Part shown: positions 1-9,385 of the stretch, piece after piece
Layout: every line of letters begins with the position of its first letter
Numbering within the stretch: position 1 is the stretch's first letter
Made by a program: the position numbers and the translations under genes
Notes under the pieces: model-generated
What the model was told of the DNA's origin: nothing
Database searches by the model: none
What the model saw: only the letters and a program-made list of their open reading frames with translations
Origin: CAZUMH01 sp964621645
Lineage (GTDB): Bacteria > Zhuqueibacterota > QNDG01 > JAGLOF01
NCBI GenBank assembly: GCA_964621645.1
Contig: CAZUMH010000004.1
Coordinates: forward strand, 12,451 to 76,450
Reading direction: 5' to 3'
DNA length: 64,000 nucleotides

Positions 1-1059
1 TACGATGTCACCAAGGCGGCCCGGGCTATCCAGGACTTCGTGCTGGACGATCTTTCCAACTGGTACGTGCGCCGCAACCGGCGCCGTTTCTGGAAGTCCG
101 AGATGGGGAAGGACAAGCTGGCCGCTTTCCAGACCCTGTACGAAGTGCTCTTTACCCTGGCCAAGCTCATCGCTCCCTTCGCCCCCTTCCTGGCGGAGGA
201 GATGTACCGCAACCTGAACGGTGACGGGACCGAACCGCACGAGAGCGTGCACCTGGCCTTCTACCCCCGTCCCTCAGATGAGGCCCACGCCTATAGGGAC
301 GAGCCCCTGGAAGAGCGCATGCGGCTGGCCCGGGATATCGTGACGCTCTGCCACGCGGCCCGCAATGAGGCCAAAATCAAGGTGCGGCAGCCGCTTCGAC
401 GGGTCACGGTGGTGCTGGAGAGCGAAAAGAAACAGGCCGCGGTTCGGGCCATGGAAGCGCTCATAAAAGAAGAGATCAATGTACGGGAGCTTGCCTTCGC
501 GGGAGACAGCGGTGAACTGATGCTGCCCCGGGCCCAGCCCAATTTCAAGACCCTGGGACCCAAGTTCGGAGCCCACGTCAACCAGGTGGCCGAAATCATC
601 AGGCAGCTTACGCCCGAGGAAATCAGCCATCTCTTGACCAAGGAAGCGCTCAACATCTCCCTGGAGGGAGGCAAACACGGCGAATTGGATCCGGCCGACG
701 TACAGATCAGTCAGGAGGCCGCTCCGGGACTCCTGGTGCAGGAAGAGAACGGCCTGGTCATCGCGCTTGACTCCAATCTCGATGACGCGCTGCGAGCCGA
801 GGGCCTGACAAGGGAATTCATTAACCGGGTACAGAAGATGCGCAAAGAGGCGGGATTCGACGTGACGGACCGTATCGAGGTCTACTTCCAGGCTGAATCC
901 CTCCTGCAGCAGGCGATTCTGCAAAACTCCGGTCATATAAAAGAAGAAGTGCTGGCGATGGTTCTGGAAGAATCCGGCGACGGCGGCTCCTACACAAAAG
1001 AGTTCACCATCGCTTCGTCGCCGATAACCATATCAATTAAGAAAATCGAGCAGGGGTAA
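1..1059 (+). CDS. ileS: Isoleucyl-tRNA synthetase, C-terminal part
   Basis: This is the C-terminal 352 residues of isoleucyl-tRNA synthetase, which charges tRNA-Ile in the cytoplasm. The reading frame is open from base 1, so the catalytic domain lies outside the window. The visible part begins in the helical anticodon-binding domain (LSNWYVRRNRRRFW near residues 18-31) and continues into a long C-terminal extension with KMRKEAGFDVTDRIEVYF near its end. That extension is typical of the long IleS form (DUF5915-like tail). There is no CxxC pair at the C-terminus, so the zinc finger of the E. coli-type enzyme is absent. Thirty-three bases separate it from the TraR/DksA gene, and lspA follows, as ileS and lspA often do in Gram-negatives. 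Confidence 0.95.
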   Translation, partial: YDVTKAARAIQDFVLDDLSNWYVRRNRRRFWKSEMGKDKLAAFQTLYEVLFTLAKLIAPFAPFLAEEMYRNLNGDGTEPHESVHLAFYPRPSDEAHAYRDEPLEERMRLARDIVTLCHAARNEAKIKVRQPLRRVTVVLESEKKQAAVRAMEALIKEEINVRELAFAGDSGELMLPRAQPNFKTLGPKFGAHVNQVAEIIRQLTPEEISHLLTKEALNISLEGGKHGELDPADVQISQEAAPGLLVQEENGLVIALDSNLDDALRAEGLTREFINRVQKMRKEAGFDVTDRIEVYFQAESLLQQAILQNSGHIKEEVLAMVLEESGDGGSYTKEFTIASSPITISIKKIEQG

Positions 1060-1092
1060 AACAGTAAAGCGGTCCACAAGGAGATAAAGAGT

Positions 1093-1497
1093 ATGGAGAA
1101 GAAAAAACTGGAAAAATATAGGAAGATAATGATCGCCAAAAGAAATGAACTCATGGCGCATATGGATTCTATCAAGACCACCGAGATGGAAAACACCGCC
1201 AAGGAGTCTTCCGGCGATCATTCCGCCTATTCCTTCCACATGGCTGATCAGGGTACGGATAATATGGAGCGGGAGAAAAACTTCTTCTACGCCCAGCGGG
1301 ACGGACGGCTGCTCTACCATATCGACAAGGCCCTGGAACGAATCGATCAGGGGATATACGGCAAGTGCCAGTCCTGCGGCTTGTATATTTCCGACGTCCG
1401 GCTGGAAGCCGTGCCCCATGCCCGTCTTTGCATCAAATGCAAATCGGCGGAAGAGAAGAACCGTCCGTCGGTCGAGATCGCGGGGGAAACAAAGTGA
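1093..1497 (+). CDS. TraR/DksA-family zinc-finger protein
   Basis: This 134-residue protein belongs to the TraR/DksA family. Its members bind RNA polymerase through the secondary channel or act as small zinc-finger regulators. The first half is a charged helical region suited to a coiled coil. The second half carries a four-cysteine zinc site (C92, C95, C113, C116: KCQSC and LCIKC). An AAGGAGA ribosome site lies just before the ATG. The DxxDxA tip motif of true DksA is not evident, so a DksA-like role with ppGpp is only possible. Its stop codon overlaps the GTG start of lspA (GTGA at 1494-1497), so the two are probably cotranscribed with ileS. Confidence 0.88.
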   Translation: MEKKKLEKYRKIMIAKRNELMAHMDSIKTTEMENTAKESSGDHSAYSFHMADQGTDNMEREKNFFYAQRDGRLLYHIDKALERIDQGIYGKCQSCGLYISDVRLEAVPHARLCIKCKSAEEKNRPSVEIAGETK

Positions 1498-1970
1498 TCG
1501 TCCCCATTCTCTTTATCGTTTCCCTGGGGTTGGACCAGCTGACCAAATACATGGTGCGCAGCGGGATGACCGTGGGTGAGTCCATTCCGATATTGGGGGA
1601 TTTTTTCCGGATCACCTATGTGCAGAATCCCGGCATCGCCTTCGGGATCCGTATCGCCAACGGTGCGGTTTTCACCATACTTTCCCTGCTGGCCAGCCTG
1701 GGCATCATCGCCTACCTGGTGACCCACTGGAAGGAATCGAACGGACTCAAAGCCGGACTGGCCCTGATCCTGGGGGGCGCCTTCGGCAATCTCATCGACA
1801 GAATTATCCACGGAAGCGTGGTGGACTTCATTGAAGTCGGTGTGAGCCGCTTTCACTGGCCGGTATTCAATGTAGCGGACTCTTCGGTGGTGATCGGCAT
1901 GATCCTGCTTTTCATCGTCCTCTACCGGGAAGAAAAAAGAGCCAAGGCCGCCTCGGAAGAATCCCCCTAG
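1494..1970 (+). CDS. lspA: Lipoprotein signal peptidase (signal peptidase II)
   Basis: This inner-membrane aspartyl protease removes signal peptides from diacylglyceryl-modified prolipoproteins. Starting at the GTG that overlaps the previous stop gives 158 residues, the normal family length. A longer in-frame extension would run inside the TraR gene and is unlikely. Family blocks are present: LDQLTK (13-18), NPGIAFG (45-51), GGAFGNLIDR (94-103), VVDF with catalytic D111, and FNVADS with catalytic D129. Four hydrophobic segments are visible. It works with Lnt (26511-28040); lipoproteins such as BamD (29677-30468) are expected substrates. Confidence 0.95.
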   Translation: MIVPILFIVSLGLDQLTKYMVRSGMTVGESIPILGDFFRITYVQNPGIAFGIRIANGAVFTILSLLASLGIIAYLVTHWKESNGLKAGLALILGGAFGNLIDRIIHGSVVDFIEVGVSRFHWPVFNVADSSVVIGMILLFIVLYREEKRAKAASEESP

Positions 1971-1981
1971 AAAGTCGCAGG

Positions 1982-2959
1982 ATGGAGGAACAGACACTTC
2001 ATATCGTCGTTCCCGAGGGGAAAAAGAAGCAGCGGCTGGATACCTATCTCACCGGCTGTCTCTCCGATGTCTCCCGCAGCAGAATTCAGCGTCTCATTGA
2101 AGAAGGATATGTCACCGTGGACGGGGAACGGGTCAAACCCCGTTTTTCCGTCCTGCCGTGTCAGAAGATCCAGGTGCGGCTACCCCGGCCCCCGCCCCAG
2201 GAGGCCCGGCCGGAGGATATCCCCCTAGTCGTCGTGTATGAAGACGAATACCTGCTGGTGATCGACAAACCCGCCGGCATGGTGGTGCATCCGGCCGTAG
2301 GCAACCGCAGCGGCACCCTGGTGAACGCGCTCCTGGGAAGAGGGACCTCCCTGGCCGAGGCCGGAGATCCCTTGCGTCCCGGCATCGTGCACCGGCTGGA
2401 TAAGGATACCTCCGGTTTGCTGGTGGTGGCCAAGAACGCAACCGTGCACGCCAAACTGGCCGCTCAGTTCGCTGAAAAAAGCGTCCGGCGCTGCTACCGG
2501 GCCCTGGTCTGGGGCCGTATATCCCGGGCTGAGGGCCGCATCGAGACGGAAATCGGCCGCAGTGTCAGGGACCGCAAAAAGATGGCGGTGCGCGCCGGGG
2601 GCAAGCGGGCCGTGACCACTTTCCGGGTGCGGGAGCGCTTTTCCTTCTGCACCTACCTGTATCTTGTCCTGGAAACGGGCCGCACTCACCAGATCAGGGT
2701 GCACATGAACCACGTGGGGCACCCGGTGTTCGGCGATCCCGCCTACGGCGGCAGAGGGTCCGCCAGGGCCGGCCTGAAACGGGAACATATGCAGTTGGCC
2801 CGGGAACTGCTGGAGCGCATGCCGCGGCAGGCGCTGCACGCGGGCCTGCTCGGATTCGTGCATCCCGAAACCGGTGAGCGGCTGTCCTTTGAAAGCGAAC
2901 TTCCCGAGGATTTCCGCGGCCTGCTGGAGCGGCTGCGAGAAGAAAAGAATCTCAGCTAA
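1982..2959 (+). CDS. rluD: RluA/RluD-family rRNA pseudouridine synthase
   Basis: This 325-residue enzyme isomerises uridine to pseudouridine in ribosomal RNA. An S4 RNA-binding domain occupies roughly residues 15-70 and the RluA catalytic domain follows. The signature HRLDKDTSG carries catalytic D140, and the later GRTHQIRVHM block is also typical. Length and domain order match RluD, which modifies the helix 69 loop of 23S rRNA. RluC and RluA share this architecture, so the exact target is inferred. It lies 11 bases after lspA; the lspA-rluD order is common in several phyla. Confidence 0.9.
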   Translation: MEEQTLHIVVPEGKKKQRLDTYLTGCLSDVSRSRIQRLIEEGYVTVDGERVKPRFSVLPCQKIQVRLPRPPPQEARPEDIPLVVVYEDEYLLVIDKPAGMVVHPAVGNRSGTLVNALLGRGTSLAEAGDPLRPGIVHRLDKDTSGLLVVAKNATVHAKLAAQFAEKSVRRCYRALVWGRISRAEGRIETEIGRSVRDRKKMAVRAGGKRAVTTFRVRERFSFCTYLYLVLETGRTHQIRVHMNHVGHPVFGDPAYGGRGSARAGLKREHMQLARELLERMPRQALHAGLLGFVHPETGERLSFESELPEDFRGLLERLREEKNLS

Positions 2960-2977
2960 CCTGGTAAGGAGTGAGCA

Positions 2978-3730
2978 GTGAAAACACATGAACTGACTGA
3001 TTTTCTGGATCACTACCTCAATATTACGGCCATAGAAGACCGTTCCCTCAACGGGCTGCAGGTGGATAACAGCGGTGAGGTCAGCAAGGTGGCCTGCGCC
3101 GTGGACGCGTCTCTGGCAGCCTTCCGGGCCGCGGCCGATTGCGGGGCCGAACTGCTGCTGGTGCATCACGGACTCTTCTGGGGTGAACCGCTGCCTCTGG
3201 TCGGTCCCTTCTACGAACGCATCCGTCTGCTGCTGGAGTCGGATCTGGCCCTCTACGCGGCCCATCTGCCTCTGGATCTGCACCCGGAGGTCGGCAACAA
3301 CGCCTGCATTCAGGAAGCGCTGGGCTGGCCTGCCGCCGGTGAGTTCGGTGATTATCACGGCACTGTTATCGGCCGTCTGGTGGAGTTCCCCGCCGGGAAA
3401 TCCCTGGACGAGATCACGGATATCGTCCGGGAGAGACTCGGCTCCACTCCCCTTGTATGGAATTTTGGACCGAAAACGATCATAAAAGCCGGGTATGTCA
3501 GCGGCGGGGCGGTCTCCCTCCTGCATCAGGCTATCGCGGCCGGGCTCGATCTCATGATCACCGGCGAACCCTCCCATTCCTCCTATTGGGAGGCGAAAGA
3601 AGCGGGCATTAATGTCATTTTCGCCGGCCATTACGCCACCGAAACCCTGGGCGTAAAAGCCCTGGCGAGGCTGCTGAAAAAGAAGTTTGAAATCGAAACG
3701 GAATTCATCGATCTGCCCACCGGGCTCTAG
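2978..3730 (+). CDS. Nif3-like dinuclear metal centre protein (DUF34/YbgI family)
   Basis: This 250-residue protein is the short, YbgI-like form of the Nif3 family, without the inserted PII-like domain of longer members. Family members form toroidal hexamers with a two-metal site. A GTP cyclohydrolase I type 2 label is common in databases, but the function is unsettled. Candidate metal ligands are H63-H64 (VHHGLFWG), H96/D100 (AAHLPLD) and a C-terminal GHYATETLGV block with His and Glu. The GTG start is supported by AAGGAG six bases upstream. It is the last gene of the ileS-side cluster. Confidence 0.88.
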   Translation: MKTHELTDFLDHYLNITAIEDRSLNGLQVDNSGEVSKVACAVDASLAAFRAAADCGAELLLVHHGLFWGEPLPLVGPFYERIRLLLESDLALYAAHLPLDLHPEVGNNACIQEALGWPAAGEFGDYHGTVIGRLVEFPAGKSLDEITDIVRERLGSTPLVWNFGPKTIIKAGYVSGGAVSLLHQAIAAGLDLMITGEPSHSSYWEAKEAGINVIFAGHYATETLGVKALARLLKKKFEIETEFIDLPTGL

Positions 3731-4135
3731 GGCCGGATCACCGGCAGGCCGGCGGCTGGAAGGCCGAAGCGCCCTTCGTCTCCGGTTTCATCCTGATAGT
3801 TATTTCCCTGAACTCAGGTCTCCGGTAATTGCATTTTGTGAGAGGCCCTGTCGGTCCATTACGGAGAAAGAGGGATCGGACCGCGGATATTCTCCCCACC
3901 GTCGGCCGGAACGTTTCAGGTTCTCATTTACCTCGCCCTACCGTATATCCAATAAATACAAAAGAATACGTCAACGTTTCTATTGACACAATCCCTCCTG
4001 TCGGCCGGGAAAGCCGGGACGTTTTTTCCTCATTCAGGATTTTCCTTTAGACGTAAACCGATTTCGCCTCAAGAAATCCGGGGCGGGCAGGATTTTTGCA
4101 ACCTAATCTTTGTTGAACCTGAAAAAAGGCAAGGA
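3731..4135 (+). other. Intergenic region without a recognisable gene
   Basis: These 405 bases lie between the Nif3 gene and the glycosyltransferase. Short open frames cross them, but none has a recognisable protein, a good ribosome site or codon use like the neighbours. A TTGACA at 3983-3988 has no matching -10 element 16-18 bases downstream. Two loosely similar GTCGGCCGG...ACGTTT stretches lie about 100 bases apart (near 3900 and 4000). The region presumably holds the end of the upstream transcript and the promoter of the glycosyltransferase, but I cannot place either. Confidence 0.5.
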
Positions 4136-5389
4136 ATGGCAAAGCAATTACTCATATACACCCGGCGCTGGGACCTGGACGAGATCAGCAACGCCAGCGG
4201 CATTCGCATCTGCGGGCTGAGCAACGAGCTTGAAAGGACCGGAATCGACTATCTGTTTGCGGCACCGGTGCGCCCGCATTTCATTCCTGAACAACGATAT
4301 CGTGAAGTCGAATGCGGACCCCTGACGGAATTTTTCATCCGGCTCTATCTTGTCTTAAGACGAATGGGATTACGGCTGCGGCTGCTGGAACTCATCATCG
4401 ACAGGGATGACGGCATCAGGGCGCTGGCCCGCCTGGGAAGAAATATGTTCATGCTGTCTCACCAGGAGATGGCCGTGCCGCTCTACATTCATTTCCGCTT
4501 CCGGCAGAAGTTCATCTATGACGTGCACGGCATCATCCATCTGCAGAAAGAGTACTTTCCCAATCTGACGCCGCGGTTAAAGTTATACTTCCTGCTTAAT
4601 CTCTATTTCATCGAACCGCTCGTCTACACCAGGGCGGCTTTTATCAATGTAGTGTCCGAACGGATGGCACGGTACCTGTCAAGAAGATTTAAGCGGACGC
4701 TGGAAGATTTCTGTGTGGTTCCGGACGGATTGCTGAACGAAAAGATCTGCCATGGGTGCGGCGGCATCCATCCCGACACCCTGCGCAGAACCTTGGGGAT
4801 CAGGCCGGATGATCAGGTGCTCTTTTTTGCCGGCTCCTTTAAAAAAATCGGCGGGGTGCACTTGCTGGCAGAGGTATTCACCCGGCTGGCCCGGGAAAAT
4901 GACAGACTTAAACTGATTCTCATCGGCGACGGCCAGATGCGGGATGCCGTTATCAGTATCCTGAGCCGGAGGGGCTATCTAAAAGAGGGAAGGGCCGTTC
5001 TCATCCCTTCCATCCCTTACCAGGACCTCTACGTCTATCAGCAACTGGCATCGGTGATCGTCATCCCCAATCTTGCCAATCCCTATATCGCCATGACCAG
5101 GAACATCAAAGTGTTCGATTCCCTGGCCAGCGGTAAACCGTTGGCGGCAGCCAGCTTTCCGGTGCTGCGGGAAGCCTTTCCGGAGAGGGAGGGCTGGATC
5201 ACTTACTTCCGCGCCGGTGACAAAGAAGACATGGCGCGGGTTATACGACGGATCCTGTCCGGCCGTGAGACCTACCGTCCCCCGTTAAAGGCACGACTGC
5301 AGGAATGGTCTTACCAAAGTTCACGGAAAAAGTTGGCGGAGTGCTACCAGAAACGCGGGATCATTTCCGATGATTTAGGAGGGAAGTAA
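4136..5389 (+). CDS. GT-B fold glycosyltransferase (family 4-like)
   Basis: This 417-residue protein is probably a sugar-nucleotide-dependent glycosyltransferase of the GT4/GT1 type. The C-terminal half has the GT-B donor-domain pattern: LFFAGSFKKIGGVHLLAEVF (near 235-255), LILIGDG, and an acidic region around NIKVFDSLASGKPLAA where family members place the donor-binding glutamate. No transmembrane segment is obvious. The start was set at ATG 4136, with AGG six bases upstream; an in-frame extension to 3983 is not convincing. Its stop overlaps by one base the start of the secreted beta-helix gene, suggesting coupled expression and perhaps glycosylation of exported or surface material. Donor and acceptor are unknown. 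Confidence 0.8.
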   Translation: MAKQLLIYTRRWDLDEISNASGIRICGLSNELERTGIDYLFAAPVRPHFIPEQRYREVECGPLTEFFIRLYLVLRRMGLRLRLLELIIDRDDGIRALARLGRNMFMLSHQEMAVPLYIHFRFRQKFIYDVHGIIHLQKEYFPNLTPRLKLYFLLNLYFIEPLVYTRAAFINVVSERMARYLSRRFKRTLEDFCVVPDGLLNEKICHGCGGIHPDTLRRTLGIRPDDQVLFFAGSFKKIGGVHLLAEVFTRLARENDRLKLILIGDGQMRDAVISILSRRGYLKEGRAVLIPSIPYQDLYVYQQLASVIVIPNLANPYIAMTRNIKVFDSLASGKPLAAASFPVLREAFPEREGWITYFRAGDKEDMARVIRRILSGRETYRPPLKARLQEWSYQSSRKKLAECYQKRGIISDDLGGK

Positions 5390-8300
5390 TGCATTCAATG
5401 CGAAAACAATGTTTCATTCCATTGACTATAGTACTCATTTTAGGCATCCGGACCGTCAGCGCGGCGGACTGGCGTGTGTCGAACGGCCGGGACGACGGCC
5501 AGGGCTCCTTTCGTTGGGCCCTGGAGAATTGCCTGCAGTCGGCCGGAGCGGATACCATCACTTTCGAAATCCCCAAAACAGACAGCAGTTTCACGGGAAC
5601 TATTTGGTGCATCAGGCTGCAGAGTGTTCTGCCGAATCTGACCGGTGCATCCATCACCATTCTGGGGGAGAGTCAAACTGCGAATCAGGGCGACAGCAAT
5701 CCCCAGGGACCGGAAATTTACCTGATCGGCAGCGATTTGGGAGACGACGGCTACGGGATTTCCCTGGTATCGGCGGGGAATACGGTTTCGCACCTTGGAT
5801 TCAGCGGATTCACCCACTACGGCATAAGCGTGTGGCAAAGCGTAGCCCGTAATAACCGTATCAGGGGATGCTCCCTGGGACTGCTAGTAGTCGACGGTGA
5901 TTCCCTGACAAACTCCACCGGTATATTCCTTACAGGCGGTGCCTGTGCCACCATCATCGGAGGCAGTGGTACCGGGGAAGGCAATATCTTTTCAGGGAAC
6001 GAGGGGGACGGTATCCATATATCGGGTGCCGATTCCACTCTGATCATCGGCAATATAATCGGTACGTATCCAGCATACGGTTTGGCCGGCAACGGAGGAG
6101 ACGGTATCGATCTGCGCACCGGCACGAGGGGAACACGGGTGGGAAACGGTGATGCCGAGGGAGCCAACCTGATCTGCGGCAACGGGGTCAACGGTATCAG
6201 CATTTCCGAGGGCGGAACCTCGGGAAATATCATCCAAAAGAATTATATCGGCACCGATCTTACCGGCAGTACCGGTTTGGGAAACGGGTATGACGGCATC
6301 CGCATCTACAACGACGCCTCGGCGAATGTCATCGGAGACGAGGATAAAGAGAAGGGCAACATTATCGCCTCCAACAGCTGGTACGGTATCGACCTAAGCG
6401 GAGCGGGCGTGGACAGCAACCTGGTCCAGGGCAATTATATCGGCACTTCGCCGGACAGCATCTCTGGTCTGGGGAACGGCAGCCATGGAGTGGCCCTGAT
6501 TAACGGACCCTCCAGTAATCAGATAGGGCCCAATAATACAATCTACAACAATGGCGGCAGCGGCGTATACATCACGGATGGATCCAGCGCCATGAATACA
6601 ATCAGCCGGAATTCCATTTCCAGGAATTCGGCCGGAGGCATAGCGCTGACGGACGGCGCCAACGGCGGCATCGGCGCACCTGATATTATCACGGTGAAAC
6701 CGCTGACCGGTACGGCGCCTCCCCTGTCCGCAGTGGAGCTCTTCGCTGATTCCGCTTCCCAGGGACGCACCTATCTGGGCGCCGTAAACGCGGACGCGTC
6801 GGGCAATTTCAGCTGGCCCGGCATCACGGCGGGACCCTTCGTTACGGCAACGGCCACCGACGCAGCGGGAAACACCTCGGAATTTTCCCCCGCAGCCCGC
6901 ATCGGCGCCTCTCAGGGCATTTCCGTTACCACGACCCGGGACGGGGGTGAACACAGCCTGCGCTGGGCCATCGAAGAGGCCAATACCCTGACCGGTCCCG
7001 ACACCATCGTCTTCTCAATTCCGCCGTCGGACAGCGGCTACGCTGATGGAGTCTGGCGCTTTGAGCTAAAATCACTGCTGCCCGCCGTCACCGGCAACAA
7101 CACCACCATTGACGGTTTTTCCCAAACCGAGAGCCAGGGGGACAGCAACTCGGCGGGTCCCGAACTTTTCCTGAACGGAGAGGGCAGCGATATCCAGCAC
7201 GGTCTCACCGTGTACTCCGGTAATAATATCATCCGCGGCCTGATCGTCTCCGGCTTTCACGTGGGCATTCTCTGCCAGGGACATCTGGCGGATTACAATC
7301 ACATCTATGGAAATTACATCGGAGTGGATCCAACCGGGACATCCATGGTCCCCAATTATCAGGGTATTCTTATCTTCTCGGGCGCCAACAAGAATCTGAT
7401 CGGGGGGACAAATGACATAGAGAGAAATCTCATTTCAGGCAACATCAATGATGCCATCCACATCGATATTTCCGACAGCAACGTGGTGATTGGCAATTTT
7501 ATGGGAACTGACAGGAGCGGCACGCTGGCCCTGCCCAACGGATCGGGCGGTCTGGGGGACGGCGTGGATATCCGCAACGGTTCCTGCGGTAACCGGGTAG
7601 GAGGGACCACTCCGGGGGAAAGAAATATCATATCAGGGAACAACAGTGCCGGAGTTCGCATTCACTACCCCTGGACAACAGGGAACATAATCATCGGAAA
7701 TTACATAGGGACGGATGTTAGCGGTACTATCGCCATTCCCAACAATCTCTTCGGAGTGCATATTCACGAGGGTGCTTCCGGTAACCGGATAGGGGGAACG
7801 GGACCTGGTGAAGGGAACCTCATCTCGGGCAACTGCTCCGGCTTCAGCATCGCCAACGCAGGCTCCGATAACAACCGGCTGGAGGGGAACCTCATCGGAC
7901 TCGATGCCACCGGCGGCGTGGCCCTGCCCAACCTGGAGAACGGCGTCTATCTGCACTCAGGAGTCCGGAACAACATCATCGGCCCGGGGAATATTATCAG
8001 CGGCAATGCCATGTCGGGAGTGCTCCTGGCGGAAAGCGGCACCGATTCGAACCGGGTCATCGGCAACTGGATCGGCCTGACTGCTTCCGGAGGGGACACG
8101 CTTGCTAACGGTAACGGCGGCGTGAAAGTGGAAACCGGCGCCTGCTTCAGCGAGATAGGAGCCGAGGGGCAGGGGAATGTCGTTTCCGGGAACCGCCGGG
8201 GAGGCATCATCGTCGCCGACAGCAGCTGCCGCCATACCAGGATCCTTGCCAATTACTGCGGCACCGATACCGCCGCTGCTGCCGCCTTCGGCAACAGCGG

Positions 8301-9180
8301 ACCGGGGCTGGATATCAGGAGCCGGGATCTGCTGATCCGTGACAACATTATATCCGGAAATAATGGACCCGGAGTGTTCCTCCGTAAAGGTGTACGGGGA
8401 GCGAGTCTGCACAACAATCTGATCGGTACCGGACTGGACACCACTCGGGTGCTGCCGAACCTGATGTCCGGTATCCTTATCGCGGACAGTTGCCGGATGG
8501 ACAGCGTGGGACCGGGCAACGTGATCGCCTATAACAACGGCTGCGGAGTGCGTCTTGATTCAGCCGGAGTCGGGAATGTGACCATTACCGCTAACGCAAT
8601 CTTCAACAACGACAGCGGTGCTGTCAGCATTGTTCCCAGAGCGAACGGCGGTATACAGCCGCCGGTAATTGCTTCCGCTCACCCGTTGGAAGGCACGGCC
8701 GCCGCCGGGGCGAGAATCGAGATCTTTTCCGATTCCAGCGATGAAGCACGCGTCTATGAAGGATTTACCAGCGCGGACGGTTCCGGTAACTGGAGCTGGG
8801 AAGGGTCCCTCACCGGTCCCAGAGTAAGTGCAAGCGCGACCGACACGGCCGGCAATACCTCCGCTCTCTCCTCACCCTGGCTGACGGATGTGGGAGAAGA
8901 TGAACCCGCGTCGATTCACTCCTTCCATCTCGATCAGAACTATCCCAATCCGTTCAACGGATCTACCACCATCCGATTCGGCCTGCCGGCACGACAGCAG
9001 GTTTCTCTCCGCGTTTATAATATGCTGGGGAGGATGATCAGGGTGCTGGCGGAAAGAAGTTTCGAAGCGGGGAATCACACCCTCACCTTCGAGTCCGGCG
9101 ACTTGCCTTCCGGGCTCTATTTCTACCGGCTGAAAACGGGGAGTTTCATTTCCGTGCGTAAAATGGTGATCATCGAATAG
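5389..9180 (+). CDS. Secreted beta-helix repeat protein with T9SS sorting domain
   Basis: This 1263-residue protein has a signal peptide (ends near VSAAD, about residue 26) and a C-terminal type IX sorting domain (QNYPNPFNGSTTIRF near residue 1181, ending in VRKMVIIE). It is therefore expected to reach the cell surface or be released. Between them are two tandem modules, each with a CSLREA-like opening (GSFRWALENC near 42; HSLRWAIEEA near 520), many right-handed beta-helix turns rich in GNxI/NxIxGN and GGTxxGExN, and an Ig-like domain ending in TDxAGNTS (about 431-500 and 1095-1165). AGGAGGG five bases upstream supports ATG 5389. A polysaccharide-binding, lyase-like or adhesive role fits the fold, but no catalytic residues can be identified. 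Confidence 0.88.
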   Translation: MHSMRKQCFIPLTIVLILGIRTVSAADWRVSNGRDDGQGSFRWALENCLQSAGADTITFEIPKTDSSFTGTIWCIRLQSVLPNLTGASITILGESQTANQGDSNPQGPEIYLIGSDLGDDGYGISLVSAGNTVSHLGFSGFTHYGISVWQSVARNNRIRGCSLGLLVVDGDSLTNSTGIFLTGGACATIIGGSGTGEGNIFSGNEGDGIHISGADSTLIIGNIIGTYPAYGLAGNGGDGIDLRTGTRGTRVGNGDAEGANLICGNGVNGISISEGGTSGNIIQKNYIGTDLTGSTGLGNGYDGIRIYNDASANVIGDEDKEKGNIIASNSWYGIDLSGAGVDSNLVQGNYIGTSPDSISGLGNGSHGVALINGPSSNQIGPNNTIYNNGGSGVYITDGSSAMNTISRNSISRNSAGGIALTDGANGGIGAPDIITVKPLTGTAPPLSAVELFADSASQGRTYLGAVNADASGNFSWPGITAGPFVTATATDAAGNTSEFSPAARIGASQGISVTTTRDGGEHSLRWAIEEANTLTGPDTIVFSIPPSDSGYADGVWRFELKSLLPAVTGNNTTIDGFSQTESQGDSNSAGPELFLNGEGSDIQHGLTVYSGNNIIRGLIVSGFHVGILCQGHLADYNHIYGNYIGVDPTGTSMVPNYQGILIFSGANKNLIGGTNDIERNLISGNINDAIHIDISDSNVVIGNFMGTDRSGTLALPNGSGGLGDGVDIRNGSCGNRVGGTTPGERNIISGNNSAGVRIHYPWTTGNIIIGNYIGTDVSGTIAIPNNLFGVHIHEGASGNRIGGTGPGEGNLISGNCSGFSIANAGSDNNRLEGNLIGLDATGGVALPNLENGVYLHSGVRNNIIGPGNIISGNAMSGVLLAESGTDSNRVIGNWIGLTASGGDTLANGNGGVKVETGACFSEIGAEGQGNVVSGNRRGGIIVADSSCRHTRILANYCGTDTAAAAAFGNSGPGLDIRSRDLLIRDNIISGNNGPGVFLRKGVRGASLHNNLIGTGLDTTRVLPNLMSGILIADSCRMDSVGPGNVIAYNNGCGVRLDSAGVGNVTITANAIFNNDSGAVSIVPRANGGIQPPVIASAHPLEGTAAAGARIEIFSDSSDEARVYEGFTSADGSGNWSWEGSLTGPRVSASATDTAGNTSALSSPWLTDVGEDEPASIHSFHLDQNYPNPFNGSTTIRFGLPARQQVSLRVYNMLGRMIRVLAERSFEAGNHTLTFESGDLPSGLYFYRLKTGSFISVRKMVIIE

Positions 9181-9214
9181 CACGCCAACCCGTCCTGAAG
9201 AACAGATATAATAA

Positions 9215-9247
9215 AAAGCGGGAAGGATCGTGTGACCTTCCCGCTTT
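9215..9247. terminator. Bidirectional intrinsic terminator
   Basis: A perfect 12-base stem (AAAGCGGGAAGG at 9215-9226, complement at 9236-9247) encloses a 9-base loop. It is followed by T-rich sequence on the + strand and preceded by an A-run that serves as a T-run on the - strand. It sits between the ends of the convergent beta-helix gene and outer-membrane protein gene, so it can end both. Confidence 0.88.
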
Positions 9248-9385
9248 ATTTTAAAAAAAACTGTGTAAACGTGCCCGGGACTTCCAAGGTCCAAACGCGC
9301 GACGCACCTAGTCTTCCCGCTATATTGTTAATAATTTGTCAGATTCCTGTTTCCGGAATGACTCCTCTGGATATGATCCTCTCAA

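Noticed and set aside
2225..3631. 468-codon open frame on the - strand
   Set aside because: It is antisense to the rluD-like and Nif3 genes, which have clear motifs; it arises from biased codon use.
3983..3988. TTGACA as a promoter -35
   Set aside because: No -10-like hexamer occurs at 16-18 bases downstream.
3983..4135. N-terminal extension of the glycosyltransferase from a TTG at 3983
   Set aside because: The extension has no family-like sequence, and ATG 4136 has a well-spaced ribosome site.
5900..8600. Repeats in the beta-helix gene as a CRISPR array or DNA repeat
   Set aside because: The repeats are protein-level beta-helix turns with varied DNA and no regular spacer structure.
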